Of a DNA stretch of 64,000 bases, positions 33,673-43,351 are shown in pieces. The notes beneath the pieces were generated by a model. That model saw only the letters and a program-made list of their open reading frames with translations, was not told the origin of the DNA and ran no database searches. Within the stretch, counting starts at the first letter, position 1. Each line of letters opens with the position of its first letter. The DNA comes from Jeotgalicoccus aerolatus (GTDB lineage: Bacteria; Bacillota; Bacilli; Staphylococcales; Salinicoccaceae), in contig NZ_BMCN01000001.1 in assembly GCF_014635205.1 (NCBI RefSeq), forward strand, positions 310,001 to 374,000, given 5' to 3'. Made by a program: the position numbers and the translations under genes.

Positions 33673-35478
33673 ATGTCAGAATTACAGCACAGACAGGATG
33701 TTGACGTCAATTATACGTGGAATCTGAGTCCTCTATTTAAGGACGATGATGCTTGCCGGACGGCAATTGATTCTGTGAAGACGAGTATCGATGCGTTTGA
33801 GGCAGATTTTCAAGGACAGCTTAATGATGTCTCTTCTGCTGTCAAAGCGATCGACAGCTACCGGAGCATTTTAGAACAGTTTGTTTTAATCGGTACATAT
33901 TCGAACTTGCGCTTATCAGGGGACCGCAGTGATCAGGATGCTCAGAAACTCGGTGCACTGGTCGGTAATGCGGGGACAAACTTAAGTTCGAAAACCAGCT
34001 TTTTACAAAGTGAATTATTAGCGAAAGATGAATCTTTCTTAAAGGAGATTGCTAAAGAGAAAGAGGAATATACAGGATTTATTGAGGATCTGCTCCGCAA
34101 TAAACCTTACCAGCTCGACCAGAATGTTGAAAAAGCGCTCGCATCATTTTCTTCAGTCTTCAGCGGCGCATACGATCTTTATCAGAAAACAAAACTGCTC
34201 GATATTGATTTCGGGACCTTTACTGCGAACGGTGAAGAGTATTCTTTATCGTATTTAGCGTTTGAAGGCGGCCTCGAGTCTAATCCGGACAAGGCAGTCC
34301 GCCGTGCGGCGTTTAAGAAGTTTTCTGAATCGCTGAAGCAGTATGAGCATACGACTGCCGGGACTTATGACATTCATTTAAAACAGGAGAAAGCTGAGGC
34401 TGACCTCCGCGGCTACGATTCCGTGATTGACTACTTGCTGCATAAGCAAAAAGTTGACCGCGAATTGTACGATCGTCAAATCGATGTCATTACTGAGGAC
34501 CTTGCGCCGCATATGAGACGCTATGCTAAGCTCCTGCAAAACGTTCACGGACTCGATAAAATGCGCTATGAAGATTTAAAAATCCCGCTGGATCCTGAAA
34601 GCGAGCCGGAAATCAGCGTGGAAGAATCGCGCAAATATATTCTGGACGCCTTAGGTATTATGGGTGAAGATTATACGGAAATGATTAATCGTGCCTACGA
34701 TGAGCGCTGGATTGATTTTGTTGTTAATAAAGGGAAATCAACAGGCGCATTTTGCTCCAGCCCGTATGGTTCACATCCTTTTATCTTAATCTCGTGGTCT
34801 TCTTTAATGGAAGAAGTATTCGTGCTGGCACATGAACTTGGCCATGCCGGTCATTTTTACAACGCCAACCGCGCGCAGAATATTTTCGATACGCGCCCTT
34901 CTATGTACTTTATCGAAGCGCCGAGTACGATGAATGAAATGCTGATGGCGAATCACTTGCTGAAAAATTCGGAGGATCCTAAGTTTAAACGCTGGGTGAT
35001 CAGTTCGATTATTTCACGCACCTATTACCACAACTTTGTCACGCACTTATTGGAAGCAGCGTACCAGCGTGAAGTTTACAAACACGTTGATAATTATGAA
35101 ACCGTGACGGCTGAACTGCTGAACGAAATTAAACGCGGGGTTATTGAAAAATTCTGGGGCGACGATGTTGAGATTACCGAAGGCGCTGAGCTGACTTGGA
35201 TGAGACAGCCCCACTACTACATGGGTCTTTATCCGTACACTTATTCTGCGGGCTTAACTATCGCGACGGAAATGTCGCAGCGTATTTTAAACGAAGGCCA
35301 GCCGGCTGTCGATGATTGGCTGAAAGTGCTGAAAACAGGCGGTAAAGAAACACCGGTTGATTTAGCGAAGATGGCAGGCATCGATATTACGACCGACGCC
35401 CCGCTGAACAACACTATAAAATACGTCGGCGCGCTCGTAGACGAATTAGAAGCGCTGACGAAAGAAATTGAAGGCTAA
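33673..35478 (+). CDS. pepF: Oligoendopeptidase F (M3B)
   Basis: A 601-residue cytosolic zinc metallopeptidase. The zinc motif LAHELGHAGHF (HExxH) lies at about residues 390-400, with a third ligand Glu in FIEAPSTMNEML. The N-terminal helical domain starts at LSPLFKDDDAC, and the C-terminus has the substrate-channel sequence HYYMGLYPYTYSAG. It cuts peptides of roughly 7-20 residues. ATG 33673 is chosen for its GGGAGATGA site; the in-frame ATG at 33622 has none. Confidence 0.93.
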   Translation: MSELQHRQDVDVNYTWNLSPLFKDDDACRTAIDSVKTSIDAFEADFQGQLNDVSSAVKAIDSYRSILEQFVLIGTYSNLRLSGDRSDQDAQKLGALVGNAGTNLSSKTSFLQSELLAKDESFLKEIAKEKEEYTGFIEDLLRNKPYQLDQNVEKALASFSSVFSGAYDLYQKTKLLDIDFGTFTANGEEYSLSYLAFEGGLESNPDKAVRRAAFKKFSESLKQYEHTTAGTYDIHLKQEKAEADLRGYDSVIDYLLHKQKVDRELYDRQIDVITEDLAPHMRRYAKLLQNVHGLDKMRYEDLKIPLDPESEPEISVEESRKYILDALGIMGEDYTEMINRAYDERWIDFVVNKGKSTGAFCSSPYGSHPFILISWSSLMEEVFVLAHELGHAGHFYNANRAQNIFDTRPSMYFIEAPSTMNEMLMANHLLKNSEDPKFKRWVISSIISRTYYHNFVTHLLEAAYQREVYKHVDNYETVTAELLNEIKRGVIEKFWGDDVEITEGAELTWMRQPHYYMGLYPYTYSAGLTIATEMSQRILNEGQPAVDDWLKVLKTGGKETPVDLAKMAGIDITTDAPLNNTIKYVGALVDELEALTKEIEG

Positions 35479-35492
35479 ATTTGAATAATAAG

Positions 35493-35522
35493 CTGGAGGA
35501 ATCTGCGGATTCCTCCTTTTTT
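35493..35522 (+). terminator. Terminator of pepF
   Basis: GGAGGAATC TGCG GATTCCTCC then T-run. Confidence 0.85.
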
Positions 35523-35546
35523 GTTGGTTTTATATTTTGTGAGGGG

Positions 35547-35792
35547 GTCTAGTCGGCCAATCAAGCTTGCTCATTGTCCGAGTAAAGGGTCTAGTCGGCC
35601 AATCAGATATGTTCATTGTCCGAGTAAGGGGTCTAGTCGGCCAATCAGTTATGCTCATTGTCCGAGCAAGGGGTCTAGTCGGCCAATCAAGCTTGTTCAT
35701 TGTCCGAGCAATGGGTCTAGTCGGCCAATCAGATATGTTCATTGTCCGAGTAAGGGGTCTAGTCGGCCAATCAGTTATGCTCATTGTCCGAC
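35547..35792. repeat. Tandem 42-base palindromic repeat, six units
   Basis: Units start at GTCTAGTCGGCCAATCA (35547, 35589, 35631, 35673, 35715, 35757). Each contains the imperfect palindrome TCGGCCAATCAG/TTCATTGTCCGA. Two variants alternate (AGATATGTTC, AGTTATGCTC, AAGCTTGTTC). Frames on both strands are open through it because the unit has no stop and a length divisible by three; I do not regard them as genes. Confidence 0.92.
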
Positions 35793-35820
35793 AAGCGCCC
35801 AACGCCACCCAAAAAACCGC

Positions 35821-35861
35821 AAAAAAGCGGAATCCCCATATATAATTCCGGGATTCCGCCT
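35821..35861 (-). terminator. Terminator of cvfB
   Basis: GCGGAATCCC...GGGATTCCGC with a T-run on the minus strand. Confidence 0.8.
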
Positions 35862-35878
35862 AATCAGTCAATATTATA

Positions 35879-36751
35879 TTATTTTTTTAAGTGCGTGACG
35901 CCGTTAACGAATTCGATGCGGCCTTCTTTTAGTAAACCGCCGAGTGCGCGTTTGAACTGGCCTTTTGATAAGTTGAATGTTGCTTTAATGTCTTCAGGGG
36001 AACTCTTATCCGAGAATTCCATCATATCACCGTGCATCTGCATATATTCTACGATGCGTTCACCGTCGGTGCCTAAGCGTTTATAGGCTTTTTCTAAAAA
36101 TGAGCCGTTGACTTCGCCTTTATCGTTTATACCGATGACGCGGAAGTCGACTTCCTGGCCGAGGCGCGGTTCCTGCTCGCGTTCGGTTTCGTGTACGAAG
36201 ACTTTGTAGCCTTCTTCAGATAAAATAAAGGTGCCGACGCGCAGCAGACGGTAAGGACGCCCTTTCAGCCACTTGTTGCCGAGTGTTTCATAGTCTTCTT
36301 TTGTCAGCGGCTGGAATTTTTCATCGACTTCGGTTTCATTAATTAAGCGGCCGTACATTTGATCGTCAGCTTCGACGCGGACTGTCGCGTACACCATATC
36401 GTCGACCTGCGGCCAGACTTCTTTCATGCGCGGCAAGTCGATCCACGGAATTAAAATTTCGCGCGGAGAGCCGATGTCGAGATACGCACCGTCACGGTTG
36501 ACCTCACTGACGCGGGCATAGCCGAATTTATTGGCGTTGATGCTCGGCAGATTCGGTGTCGCAAACAGTTCGCCCGAACGGTTTGGATAGATAAAAACCA
36601 GCACCTCTTCGTCGATATCGTAATCTTTATCGCCTTCGATTTCGGAACGGTTCATACGGATATACTTGTCGTCTTCTGTAACGAGCGTGTAAGTCGATCC
36701 TTCTTTTTTAATTACTTTTAAAAACTGTGTAGTACCTGAAAGTTTTGTCAT
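35879..36751 (-). CDS. cvfB: CvfB, S1-type RNA-binding virulence regulator
   Basis: A 290-residue protein with tandem S1-like domains (FGYARVSEVNRDGAYLDIGS, then YKVFVHETEREQEPRLGQEV) and a C-terminal winged helix (FNLSKGQFKRALGGLLKEGR). This is the YitL/CvfB family; in S. aureus CvfB binds RNA and affects exoprotein and virulence gene expression. Position next to the ABC-F and lysine genes is as in S. aureus. The ATG at 36749-36751 follows GAGGAGTCTAT. Divergent from the ABC-F gene. Confidence 0.9.
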   Translation of the reverse strand: MTKLSGTTQFLKVIKKEGSTYTLVTEDDKYIRMNRSEIEGDKDYDIDEEVLVFIYPNRSGELFATPNLPSINANKFGYARVSEVNRDGAYLDIGSPREILIPWIDLPRMKEVWPQVDDMVYATVRVEADDQMYGRLINETEVDEKFQPLTKEDYETLGNKWLKGRPYRLLRVGTFILSEEGYKVFVHETEREQEPRLGQEVDFRVIGINDKGEVNGSFLEKAYKRLGTDGERIVEYMQMHGDMMEFSDKSSPEDIKATFNLSKGQFKRALGGLLKEGRIEFVNGVTHLKK

Positions 36752-36940
36752 ATAGACTCCTCATTTAAATTGTTTCTATTGTGTATTTTTCGTTTATCAG
36801 TTAATGTTTAATATTGCGTATTTTTAATAGTAAGCACACGGATGAACAGATTAGCATATTTAAATAGTACCATATTTATGGTATTATTTCTTATGAATGT
36901 CCATATAAAAATGATTGTTTTAATATAAAGGAGAATGTAC

Positions 36941-38542
36941 ATGCTGCAAGTTAGCGACGTGAGTCTGAGATTTGGCGACAGAAAATTATTTGAAGATGTA
37001 AATATTAAATTTACACCCGGGAACTGCTACGGTTTAATCGGTGCAAATGGTGCCGGGAAATCTACATTTTTGAAAGTTTTAACTGGTGAAATGGATTCGG
37101 ACGGACACGTAATTTTAGGACCGGACGAGCGCATGGCGTTTCTTCGCCAGGATCACTTCGGCTACGAAGATACTCGCGTACTCGACGTGGTGATGATGGG
37201 CCACGAGAAACTATGGTCAATTATGAACGAGAAAAATGAAATTTACATGAAACCCGATTTTTCTGATGAAGACGGCATCAGAGCGGCTGAGCTCGAAGGT
37301 GAATACGGCGAAATGGGCGGCTGGACAGCAGAAAGTGACGCTGAAACTCTCCTCCACGGCCTCGGTGTCACTCACGATTTAGTCGATAAAACGATGGGTG
37401 AAATCGATAATACAGCGAAAGTTAAAGTGCTCTTGGCACAAAGCCTCTTCGGCAACCCTGACGTCCTGCTGCTCGATGAGCCGACCAACGGTCTCGATAT
37501 CGAAGCGGTGCAATGGCTGGAAGAATTTTTAATTAACTTTGAAAACACTGTGATTGTCGTATCCCACGACAGACACTTCTTGAACAACGTATGTACGCAT
37601 ATTGCGGATTTAGACTTCGGCAAAATCCAGCTGTACGTCGGCAACTACGACTTCTGGTATCAGTCAAGCCAAATGGCTCTGCAGATGTCTCAGGATCAAA
37701 ATAAGAAAAAAGAAGAAAAGATTAAAGAGCTTAAGGACTTCGTTGCACGTTTTAGCGCCAACGCTTCTAAATCCAAGCAGGCGACGAGCCGTAAAAAAAT
37801 GCTCGAAAAAATTGAACTCGATGATATTAAACCGTCATCCCGCCGCTACCCTTTCGTCGGCTTTACAGCGGAAAGAGAAATCGGCAACGAATTATTAACG
37901 GTTAAAAATTTATCGTATGCAATCGACGGCGAAACGGTACTCGATGATTTAACGTTTACTTTATCCCCCGACGATAAAATTATTTTAACCGGCGGATCTG
38001 AGCTGCAGCGCACGACTTTACTGCGCATTTTAGCGGGCGAAGTCACACCGGATTCCGGCAGCGTCAACTGGGGTGTGACGACTTCACAGAGCTACTTCCC
38101 TAAAGATAACTCTGACTACTTTGAAGGCGTTGATTTAAGCCTGGTTGAATGGCTGCGCCAGTACGCACCGCCTGAAGAACAGACGGAAACATTCCTCCGC
38201 GGCTTCTTAGGCAGAATGCTGTTCAGCGGTGAAGAAGCGAAGAAAAAAGCAAGTGTCTTATCCGGTGGAGAAAAAGTACGCGCCATGCTCAGCAAAATGA
38301 TGCTGTCTCAAGCGAACGTACTCTTACTCGATGAACCGACAAACCACCTTGATTTAGAAAGTATTACAGCAGTAAACGACGGTCTGAAGAAATTTAAAGG
38401 TTCTATTATCTTTACTTCACATGACTTAGAGTTTATTAATACGATCTCAAACGCAGTGCTCGACATTAGCGATAACAAGGCGTTAGTTAAGGAAATTGGC
38501 TACGAAGATTACTTAAGAGAAAAAGGAATTATTAAGAACTAA
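36941..38542 (+). CDS. ABC-F family ribosome-associated ATPase
   Basis: A 533-residue protein with two fused ABC ATPase domains and no membrane helices. The first Walker A is GANGAGKST (about 34-42), Walker B LLLDEPTNGLD; the second domain has SGGEKVRAML (signature), LLLDEPTNHLD and a degenerate Walker A (TGGSELQRTT) where GxxGxGKS is expected. The linker (KKKEEKIKELKDFVARFSAN) is the P-site tRNA interaction motif. YbiT/YkpA-like ABC-F proteins act on stalled ribosomes. ATG 36941 gives better spacing to AAAGGAGA than the ATG at 36935. Confidence 0.88.
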   Translation: MLQVSDVSLRFGDRKLFEDVNIKFTPGNCYGLIGANGAGKSTFLKVLTGEMDSDGHVILGPDERMAFLRQDHFGYEDTRVLDVVMMGHEKLWSIMNEKNEIYMKPDFSDEDGIRAAELEGEYGEMGGWTAESDAETLLHGLGVTHDLVDKTMGEIDNTAKVKVLLAQSLFGNPDVLLLDEPTNGLDIEAVQWLEEFLINFENTVIVVSHDRHFLNNVCTHIADLDFGKIQLYVGNYDFWYQSSQMALQMSQDQNKKKEEKIKELKDFVARFSANASKSKQATSRKKMLEKIELDDIKPSSRRYPFVGFTAEREIGNELLTVKNLSYAIDGETVLDDLTFTLSPDDKIILTGGSELQRTTLLRILAGEVTPDSGSVNWGVTTSQSYFPKDNSDYFEGVDLSLVEWLRQYAPPEEQTETFLRGFLGRMLFSGEEAKKKASVLSGGEKVRAMLSKMMLSQANVLLLDEPTNHLDLESITAVNDGLKKFKGSIIFTSHDLEFINTISNAVLDISDNKALVKEIGYEDYLREKGIIKN

Positions 38543-38604
38543 GAATTATCTGTTTACTTTGAATCTTTTGTTATGTATAATGACAATCAACATCAAAAAC
38601 TGAA

Positions 38605-38785
38605 TAGTACGGATGAGGCGCATCGATCAATAGTACTCATATACTTAACTTCTGCGAAAGTGTATATGACGAAAGGGTGAGATGCCGAAATGGTCAGCAA
38701 CGCAGCTGCGGGCCGTTGGATTCACAGGTTAAGAGCTATGGATTTGTCATTATTTGAAAGAATAATGGAGGGCATCGCTTGTATA
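38605..38785 (+). promoter_or_regulatory. Lysine riboswitch (L box)
   Basis: The leader before asd holds elements of the L box: GATGAGGCGCATCGATC, AGTACTCATA, GAAAGGGTGAGATGCCGAAA, and GCGGGCCGTTGGATTCAC, in the expected order, closing with GGAGGGCATCGCTT, which pairs back towards GATGAGGCGCATC. A terminator follows. Lysine binding should favour termination and shut off the lysine operon. Edges are approximate. Confidence 0.85.
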
Positions 38786-38794
38786 TAAAATTTT

Positions 38795-38827
38795 AAACAA
38801 GTCCGGTTGCCGGGCTTGTTTTTTTAA
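38795..38827 (+). terminator. Riboswitch terminator before asd
   Basis: ACAAGTCCGG TTG CCGGGCTTGT followed by eight T; lies 38 bases before asd. Confidence 0.88.
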
Positions 38828-38864
38828 TTTCTATTCAGAAAAAACTTCCAGGAGGCTGTATTAT

Positions 38865-39842
38865 ATGAAACTTGCAATCGTTGGTGCCACAGGTGTTGTC
38901 GGTACAAAGATGATCGAAATGGTCGAACAGTATGAAATCCCCTTTGATGAATTAGTCCTTTTTTCATCAAAGCGCTCAAGCGGCAAGAAATTAACGGTTA
39001 AGGGTGAGACTTATATTGTTCAGGAATTGACTGAAGAAAAAACGGCAGACGGATTTGATTACGTCATTATGAGTGCCGGCGGTTCGACGAGTGAAAAGTT
39101 CGCTCCCCTATTTGAACAGAGCGGCGCGATCGTTATCGACAACTCGAGCTTTTGGAGAATGCACGAAGATATTGATTTAATCGTACCGGAAATTAACGCA
39201 CCGCTCTTTAAACGCAATATCATCGCTAACCCCAACTGCTCGACCATCCAGTCGGTCATTGCACTGCAGCCTTTATACGATACATTCGGTATTAAACGCG
39301 TCCACTATGCAACTTACCAGTCGGTATCCGGTTCTGGTGCCGGCGGCATCAGAGATCTTGAAGAAGGTGCCAAAGGGGCTGAGCCGACGACCTACCCGAA
39401 ACCGATTTACAATAATGTGATTCCTCAAATCGATGTATTTTTAGACGACGGTTATACGAAGGAAGAAGTCAAAATGATCGATGAAACGAAGAAAATCTTA
39501 GGTGATGACTCGCTGCAGGTGACTGCAACATGCGTCAGAGTGCCTGTCATTTCAAGCCACAGCGTTCAGATAAACGTCACTTTAGCTCAGCCGGCATGTG
39601 AAGAAGAAGTGAGAGATGCCTTTAGAAATATTCCGCATATCGTACTCATGGATAATCCTGCCGAGGGCGTTTATCCGACACCGTACGAAGCGACTGATGA
39701 AAATGAAATTTACGTCGGCCGCATTAGAAAAGATCCGACTTTAGAAAATACATTCCACGTCTGGTGTGTCGGCGATAATATTCTTAAGGGCGCAGCACAA
39801 AATACAGTGCAGATTTTAAAATCATTAATTGATCACAAATAA
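38865..39842 (+). CDS. asd: Aspartate-semialdehyde dehydrogenase
   Basis: A 325-residue enzyme that reduces aspartyl phosphate to aspartate semialdehyde with NADPH. VGATGVVGTKM is the NADP loop, NPNCSTIQ holds the active-site Cys (about 125), and the His/Arg pair lies in the substrate domain (SGSGAGGIRDL; VRVPVISSHS). The ATG follows AGGAGGCTG. First gene of the lysine operon behind the riboswitch. In S. aureus lysC precedes it; here there is none. Confidence 0.95.
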   Translation: MKLAIVGATGVVGTKMIEMVEQYEIPFDELVLFSSKRSSGKKLTVKGETYIVQELTEEKTADGFDYVIMSAGGSTSEKFAPLFEQSGAIVIDNSSFWRMHEDIDLIVPEINAPLFKRNIIANPNCSTIQSVIALQPLYDTFGIKRVHYATYQSVSGSGAGGIRDLEEGAKGAEPTTYPKPIYNNVIPQIDVFLDDGYTKEEVKMIDETKKILGDDSLQVTATCVRVPVISSHSVQINVTLAQPACEEEVRDAFRNIPHIVLMDNPAEGVYPTPYEATDENEIYVGRIRKDPTLENTFHVWCVGDNILKGAAQNTVQILKSLIDHK

Positions 39843-39854
39843 GGAGAGATATAT

Positions 39855-40742
39855 ATGAGTCCGATTTTTGAAGGTATTGGCGTTGCTATGACCACCCCGT
39901 TTAAAGACAATCAGGTGGATTACGATGCATTCAGAAGACATATAGAATATTTAATTGACAACAATGCTCAGAGTTTAATTATTAACGGCACGACCGGCGA
40001 GTCCCCGACGCTGTCAGATGAAGAAATTAAAAATCTGCTGAAAACAGGTGTTGAAACGGTTGCAGGCCGCGTACCTGTCATTGCCGGCACCGGCACGAAT
40101 TCCACTCAGAAATCGATCGATTTATCGATTTTTGCTGAAGAAACCGGTGCGGACGGCGTCATGCTGATTACCCCCTACTACAACAAGAGTAACCAGCGCG
40201 GTTTAATCGCCCACTTTACGGCGATTGCCGATCAGATTAATATTCCTGTTATTTTATATAACGTGCCGGGACGCACGGGCATGTCGATCGAAGCTGAAAC
40301 GGTGCTCGAACTCAGTCATCATAAAAATATCGTTGCTCTAAAAGATGCAGTCGGTGATTTAAACTACACGATCAATGTTTTAAACCTTGTTGATTCTGAA
40401 TTTTCACTATACAGCGGCAACGACGATAATTTGCCGGACTTTACGGCGCTCGGCGGCAAAGGCTTAATTTCAGTCGTCGGCAATGTCATTCCGGGTGAAA
40501 TGCAAGATATCTATGAAGGGATGAAAGCTGGCGACCAGACAGCAAGAAGCCGTTTTAATACGCTTATGCCCGTCATTAATGCAGTCCAAATCGACGTTAA
40601 CCCGATTCCGGTTAAAGCCTTAACAGCTGAACTCGGCTTCGGTGAATATGCACTCCGCCTGCCGCTCTTGCCTTTAGAAGAAGAAGTGCGCCAGCCTATC
40701 GTCGATACATTCAATGCCTTTAGAAAAGGTGTGAGAGTATGA
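39855..40742 (+). CDS. dapA: 4-hydroxy-tetrahydrodipicolinate synthase
   Basis: A 295-residue class I aldolase-type (beta/alpha)8 barrel that condenses pyruvate with aspartate semialdehyde. [10 protein letters not shown] is the substrate loop; YNVPGRTG holds the catalytic Tyr and the carboxylate-binding Arg; VALKDAVGD has the Schiff-base Lys. ATG 39855 follows AAGGAGAG, 12 bases after asd. The stop overlaps the dapB start by four bases. Confidence 0.95.
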   Translation: MSPIFEGIGVAMTTPFKDNQVDYDAFRRHIEYLIDNNAQSLIINGTTGESPTLSDEEIKNLLKTGVETVAGRVPVIAGTGTNSTQKSIDLSIFAEETGADGVMLITPYYNKSNQRGLIAHFTAIADQINIPVILYNVPGRTGMSIEAETVLELSHHKNIVALKDAVGDLNYTINVLNLVDSEFSLYSGNDDNLPDFTALGGKGLISVVGNVIPGEMQDIYEGMKAGDQTARSRFNTLMPVINAVQIDVNPIPVKALTAELGFGEYALRLPLLPLEEEVRQPIVDTFNAFRKGVRV

Positions 40743-41452
40743 GAATACTCTTAATCGGATACGGCACCATGAATAAAATTGTGGCGGATTTAGCAGTTGA
40801 AGCCGGCCACGAGATTGCGGGTGTGATATCCTCAAGTCAGACGGATTATACTGCTTTTGAATCAATCGATGAAGCCAAGGCAGACGTGGCCATTGATTTT
40901 TCCAATCCGGAGCGTATATTACCGCTGATTAAACAGCCCTTCACTACGCCTCTGGTCGTGGCAACAACTGGACAAAAGGAAGAAATCGTCGCTGAACTTC
41001 AGGCACGTTCTAAAGCGGCACCGGTCTTTTTCAGTGCCAATATGAGCTACGGGGTGCATGTGTTAAATCAGCTGCTGCAGTCAGCGCTGGAACAGCTTGG
41101 CGATTACGATCTTGAACTGATCGAGCGCCATCACAATAAGAAGGTCGATGCCCCGAGCGGCACCCTGGTTAAACTGCTTGATACGGCACTCGATGCCCGA
41201 CAAGGCAGCTATCCGGTCTACGACCGTTCTTCAGTATCACAGCCCCGCTCAGTTGACGAAATTGGTGTCAGTGCGATTCGCGGCGGGACGATTGTCGGCC
41301 AGCACGATGCGATATTTGCCGGCCACGACGAAGTCATTGAATTAAAACATATCGCACAGTCTAAAGATATATTTGCCAATGGCGCGATTAAAGCAGCGGA
41401 AAGCTTAATTAATAAAAGTAACGGATTTTACGACTATAACAACATATTCTAA
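40739..41452 (+). CDS. dapB: 4-hydroxy-tetrahydrodipicolinate reductase
   Basis: A 237-residue NAD(P)H enzyme. [15 protein letters not shown] is the cofactor fold, [14 protein letters not shown] the hinge, and [14 protein letters not shown] the conserved catalytic His/Lys motif of DapB. The ATG overlaps the dapA stop (ATGA), so the two are coupled. It makes tetrahydrodipicolinate for the acetylase branch encoded next. A normal short form for Staphylococcaceae. Confidence 0.94.
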   Translation: MRILLIGYGTMNKIVADLAVEAGHEIAGVISSSQTDYTAFESIDEAKADVAIDFSNPERILPLIKQPFTTPLVVATTGQKEEIVAELQARSKAAPVFFSANMSYGVHVLNQLLQSALEQLGDYDLELIERHHNKKVDAPSGTLVKLLDTALDARQGSYPVYDRSSVSQPRSVDEIGVSAIRGGTIVGQHDAIFAGHDEVIELKHIAQSKDIFANGAIKAAESLINKSNGFYDYNNIF

Positions 41453-41466
41453 GGAGATTTTACACG

Positions 41467-42183
41467 ATGGAAAAATTTACAGCAGAAGAGATCATTCAGT
41501 ACATTTCAGATGCGGAGAAAGCAACACCGCTAAAAATATATATTAACGGCAGCTTTGAAGACGTTGAGTTTAACCCATCATTTAAAGTATTCGGAACAGC
41601 GGATTCTAAAACTATTTTTGCAGATGCACGCGACTGGGAGAAGTTTTATCCCTCAATAGAAGATAAAGTAACGGATATCGTCGTTGAACAGGACCGCCGC
41701 AACTCAGCGATTCCTTTAATGGATTTAACGAATACTAAGGCGCGTATTGAACCGGGTGCATTTATTCGTGAACACGCAGTCATCGGTGACGGCGCGGTCG
41801 TTATGATGGGCGCGTCAATTAATATCGGTGCGATTGTCGGCGAAGGGACCATGATCGACATGAACGCAGTTTTAGGCGGGCGTGCAACGACTGGTAAAAA
41901 CGTTCACGTCGGTGCAGGTGCTGTCTTAGCGGGTGTAATTGAACCGCCAAGTGCCTCCCCTGTCGTTATTGAAGATGACGTATTAATCGGTGCCAACGCT
42001 GTGATTTTAGAAGGCGTGACTGTCGGCCAAGGTGCGATTGTTGCTGCTGGTGCCATTGTTACAGAAGATGTTCCAGCAGGTGCAGTCGTTGCAGGGACAC
42101 CGGCACGTGTCATTAAACAAGCGAGCGATGTGACCGGTTCTAAAAAAGAAATTGTCCAGGCACTGAGAAAGCTGAACGATTAA
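41467..42183 (+). CDS. dapD: Tetrahydrodipicolinate N-acetyltransferase
   Basis: A 238-residue enzyme with a left-handed beta-helix of hexapeptide repeats ([20 protein letters not shown], then [19 protein letters not shown]). It acetylates tetrahydrodipicolinate with acetyl-CoA, which shows that this organism uses the acetylated DAP branch. The ATG follows AAGGAGATTTT, 14 bases after dapB. The next gene starts two bases after the stop. Confidence 0.94.
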   Translation: MEKFTAEEIIQYISDAEKATPLKIYINGSFEDVEFNPSFKVFGTADSKTIFADARDWEKFYPSIEDKVTDIVVEQDRRNSAIPLMDLTNTKARIEPGAFIREHAVIGDGAVVMMGASINIGAIVGEGTMIDMNAVLGGRATTGKNVHVGAGAVLAGVIEPPSASPVVIEDDVLIGANAVILEGVTVGQGAIVAAGAIVTEDVPAGAVVAGTPARVIKQASDVTGSKKEIVQALRKLND

Positions 42184-42184
42184 C

Positions 42185-43333
42185 ATGTCTGTCTATGACG
42201 AAGAACTTGAATTTGTCACAGCGCACCGGAGACATTTGCACCAGCATCCGGAATTGAGTTTAAAAGAATACAAGACGACTGAATATATAAAATCTGTCTT
42301 AACAGATTTAAATATTAACCATTATCAAATTTTAGATACCGGTGTGATCGGTGTGCTGGAAGGCAGCAGCGAAATAACGCTGGGCTTTAGAGCAGATATC
42401 GATGCCCTGCCGGTGCAAGAGCAAAATGACGTCCCTTATAAAAGTGCTGCAGACAATGTCATGCATGCGTGCGGCCACGACGGGCATACGACTGCCCTCC
42501 TCTTATTCGCTAAACGCCTTAAGGGGCTTCAAGATCAGGGCCAGTTAAAACATAACTGTGTCTTAATCTTCCAGCCGTCAGAGGAATCCAATGCCGGAGC
42601 GAATTTAATGATTAACGCCTGGCAGACGCGTCCGGACTTCGATGCCATTTTCGGTGTGCATTTAATGCCGGATGAAGATGAAGGACTCGTGCTGTATAAA
42701 AACGATGAACTGACAGCCAGCGCCACTGAATTTCACTTTAGAGTAAAAGGTGCCAGCGCCCATGTGGCTCAAAAGCATCAGGGAATTTCAGCGCTCGAGG
42801 CTATTTTAAAAATCGCCGCAGAAGTCGGCAATATTCAGCAGTTTCATTTAGACGGCCTCAACCGCAATATTATTCATATGGGGCAAATCAGTTCGGGTGA
42901 AGCGGTGAATACAGTGCCTGCCAATGCATCGCTCAGCGGCACGATTCGCACTTACCAGGCAGCAGATCTTGCTGTCATTAAAACGCAGCTGACTAAAATT
43001 AAAGAGGCAGCGGAATTATTGTACGGCGTAACGGTTGAATTATATTATACTGAGGGCTATCCGGCAGTGAATAATGACGCGGACTTAAAAGCGCCGGTTG
43101 AACAGTCAATCAGTGCAGCAGGACTGTCCGGTATAGAAAAAGATAAGCCGTATTTATTCGGCGAAGATTTTAGTTTTTATAATAATATTGGTAAAACGTA
43201 TTTTGTCTTTGTAGGCTGCCGCAACCTTGAAAAAGGATTTGCATCGAGTCTCCATACCGATACGTTTAACTTTGATGAGCGCGTGCTGATCAAAGTCGCA
43301 GATTATTATCAGGCACTTTTAAACAATTACTAA
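42185..43333 (+). CDS. dapL: N-acetyldiaminopimelate deacetylase (M20D)
   Basis: A 382-residue amidohydrolase. HACGHDGHTT holds the metal-binding and nearby His residues, QPSEE the catalytic Glu, and GVHLMP a ligand. It is the hippuricase-like member always found in staphylococcal DAP operons and should deacetylate N-acetyl-LL-DAP. The aminotransferase that must act between it and DapD is not in the window. The start is the ATG two bases after dapD; the ribosome binding site lies within dapD. The name dapL follows B. subtilis. Confidence 0.9.
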   Translation: MSVYDEELEFVTAHRRHLHQHPELSLKEYKTTEYIKSVLTDLNINHYQILDTGVIGVLEGSSEITLGFRADIDALPVQEQNDVPYKSAADNVMHACGHDGHTTALLLFAKRLKGLQDQGQLKHNCVLIFQPSEESNAGANLMINAWQTRPDFDAIFGVHLMPDEDEGLVLYKNDELTASATEFHFRVKGASAHVAQKHQGISALEAILKIAAEVGNIQQFHLDGLNRNIIHMGQISSGEAVNTVPANASLSGTIRTYQAADLAVIKTQLTKIKEAAELLYGVTVELYYTEGYPAVNNDADLKAPVEQSISAAGLSGIEKDKPYLFGEDFSFYNNIGKTYFVFVGCRNLEKGFASSLHTDTFNFDERVLIKVADYYQALLNNY

Positions 43334-43351
43334 TAGCAGGGAGACATAGCC

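Noticed and set aside
35547-35792. CRISPR array
   Set aside because: Units are contiguous direct repeats without unique spacers, and no cas genes are near. The same holds for the arrays at 31149 and 45758.
35521-35898. Overlapping repeat-peptide frames on both strands
   Set aside because: Several frames on both strands are open at once across array C. This is expected from a stop-free tandem repeat, not from coding.
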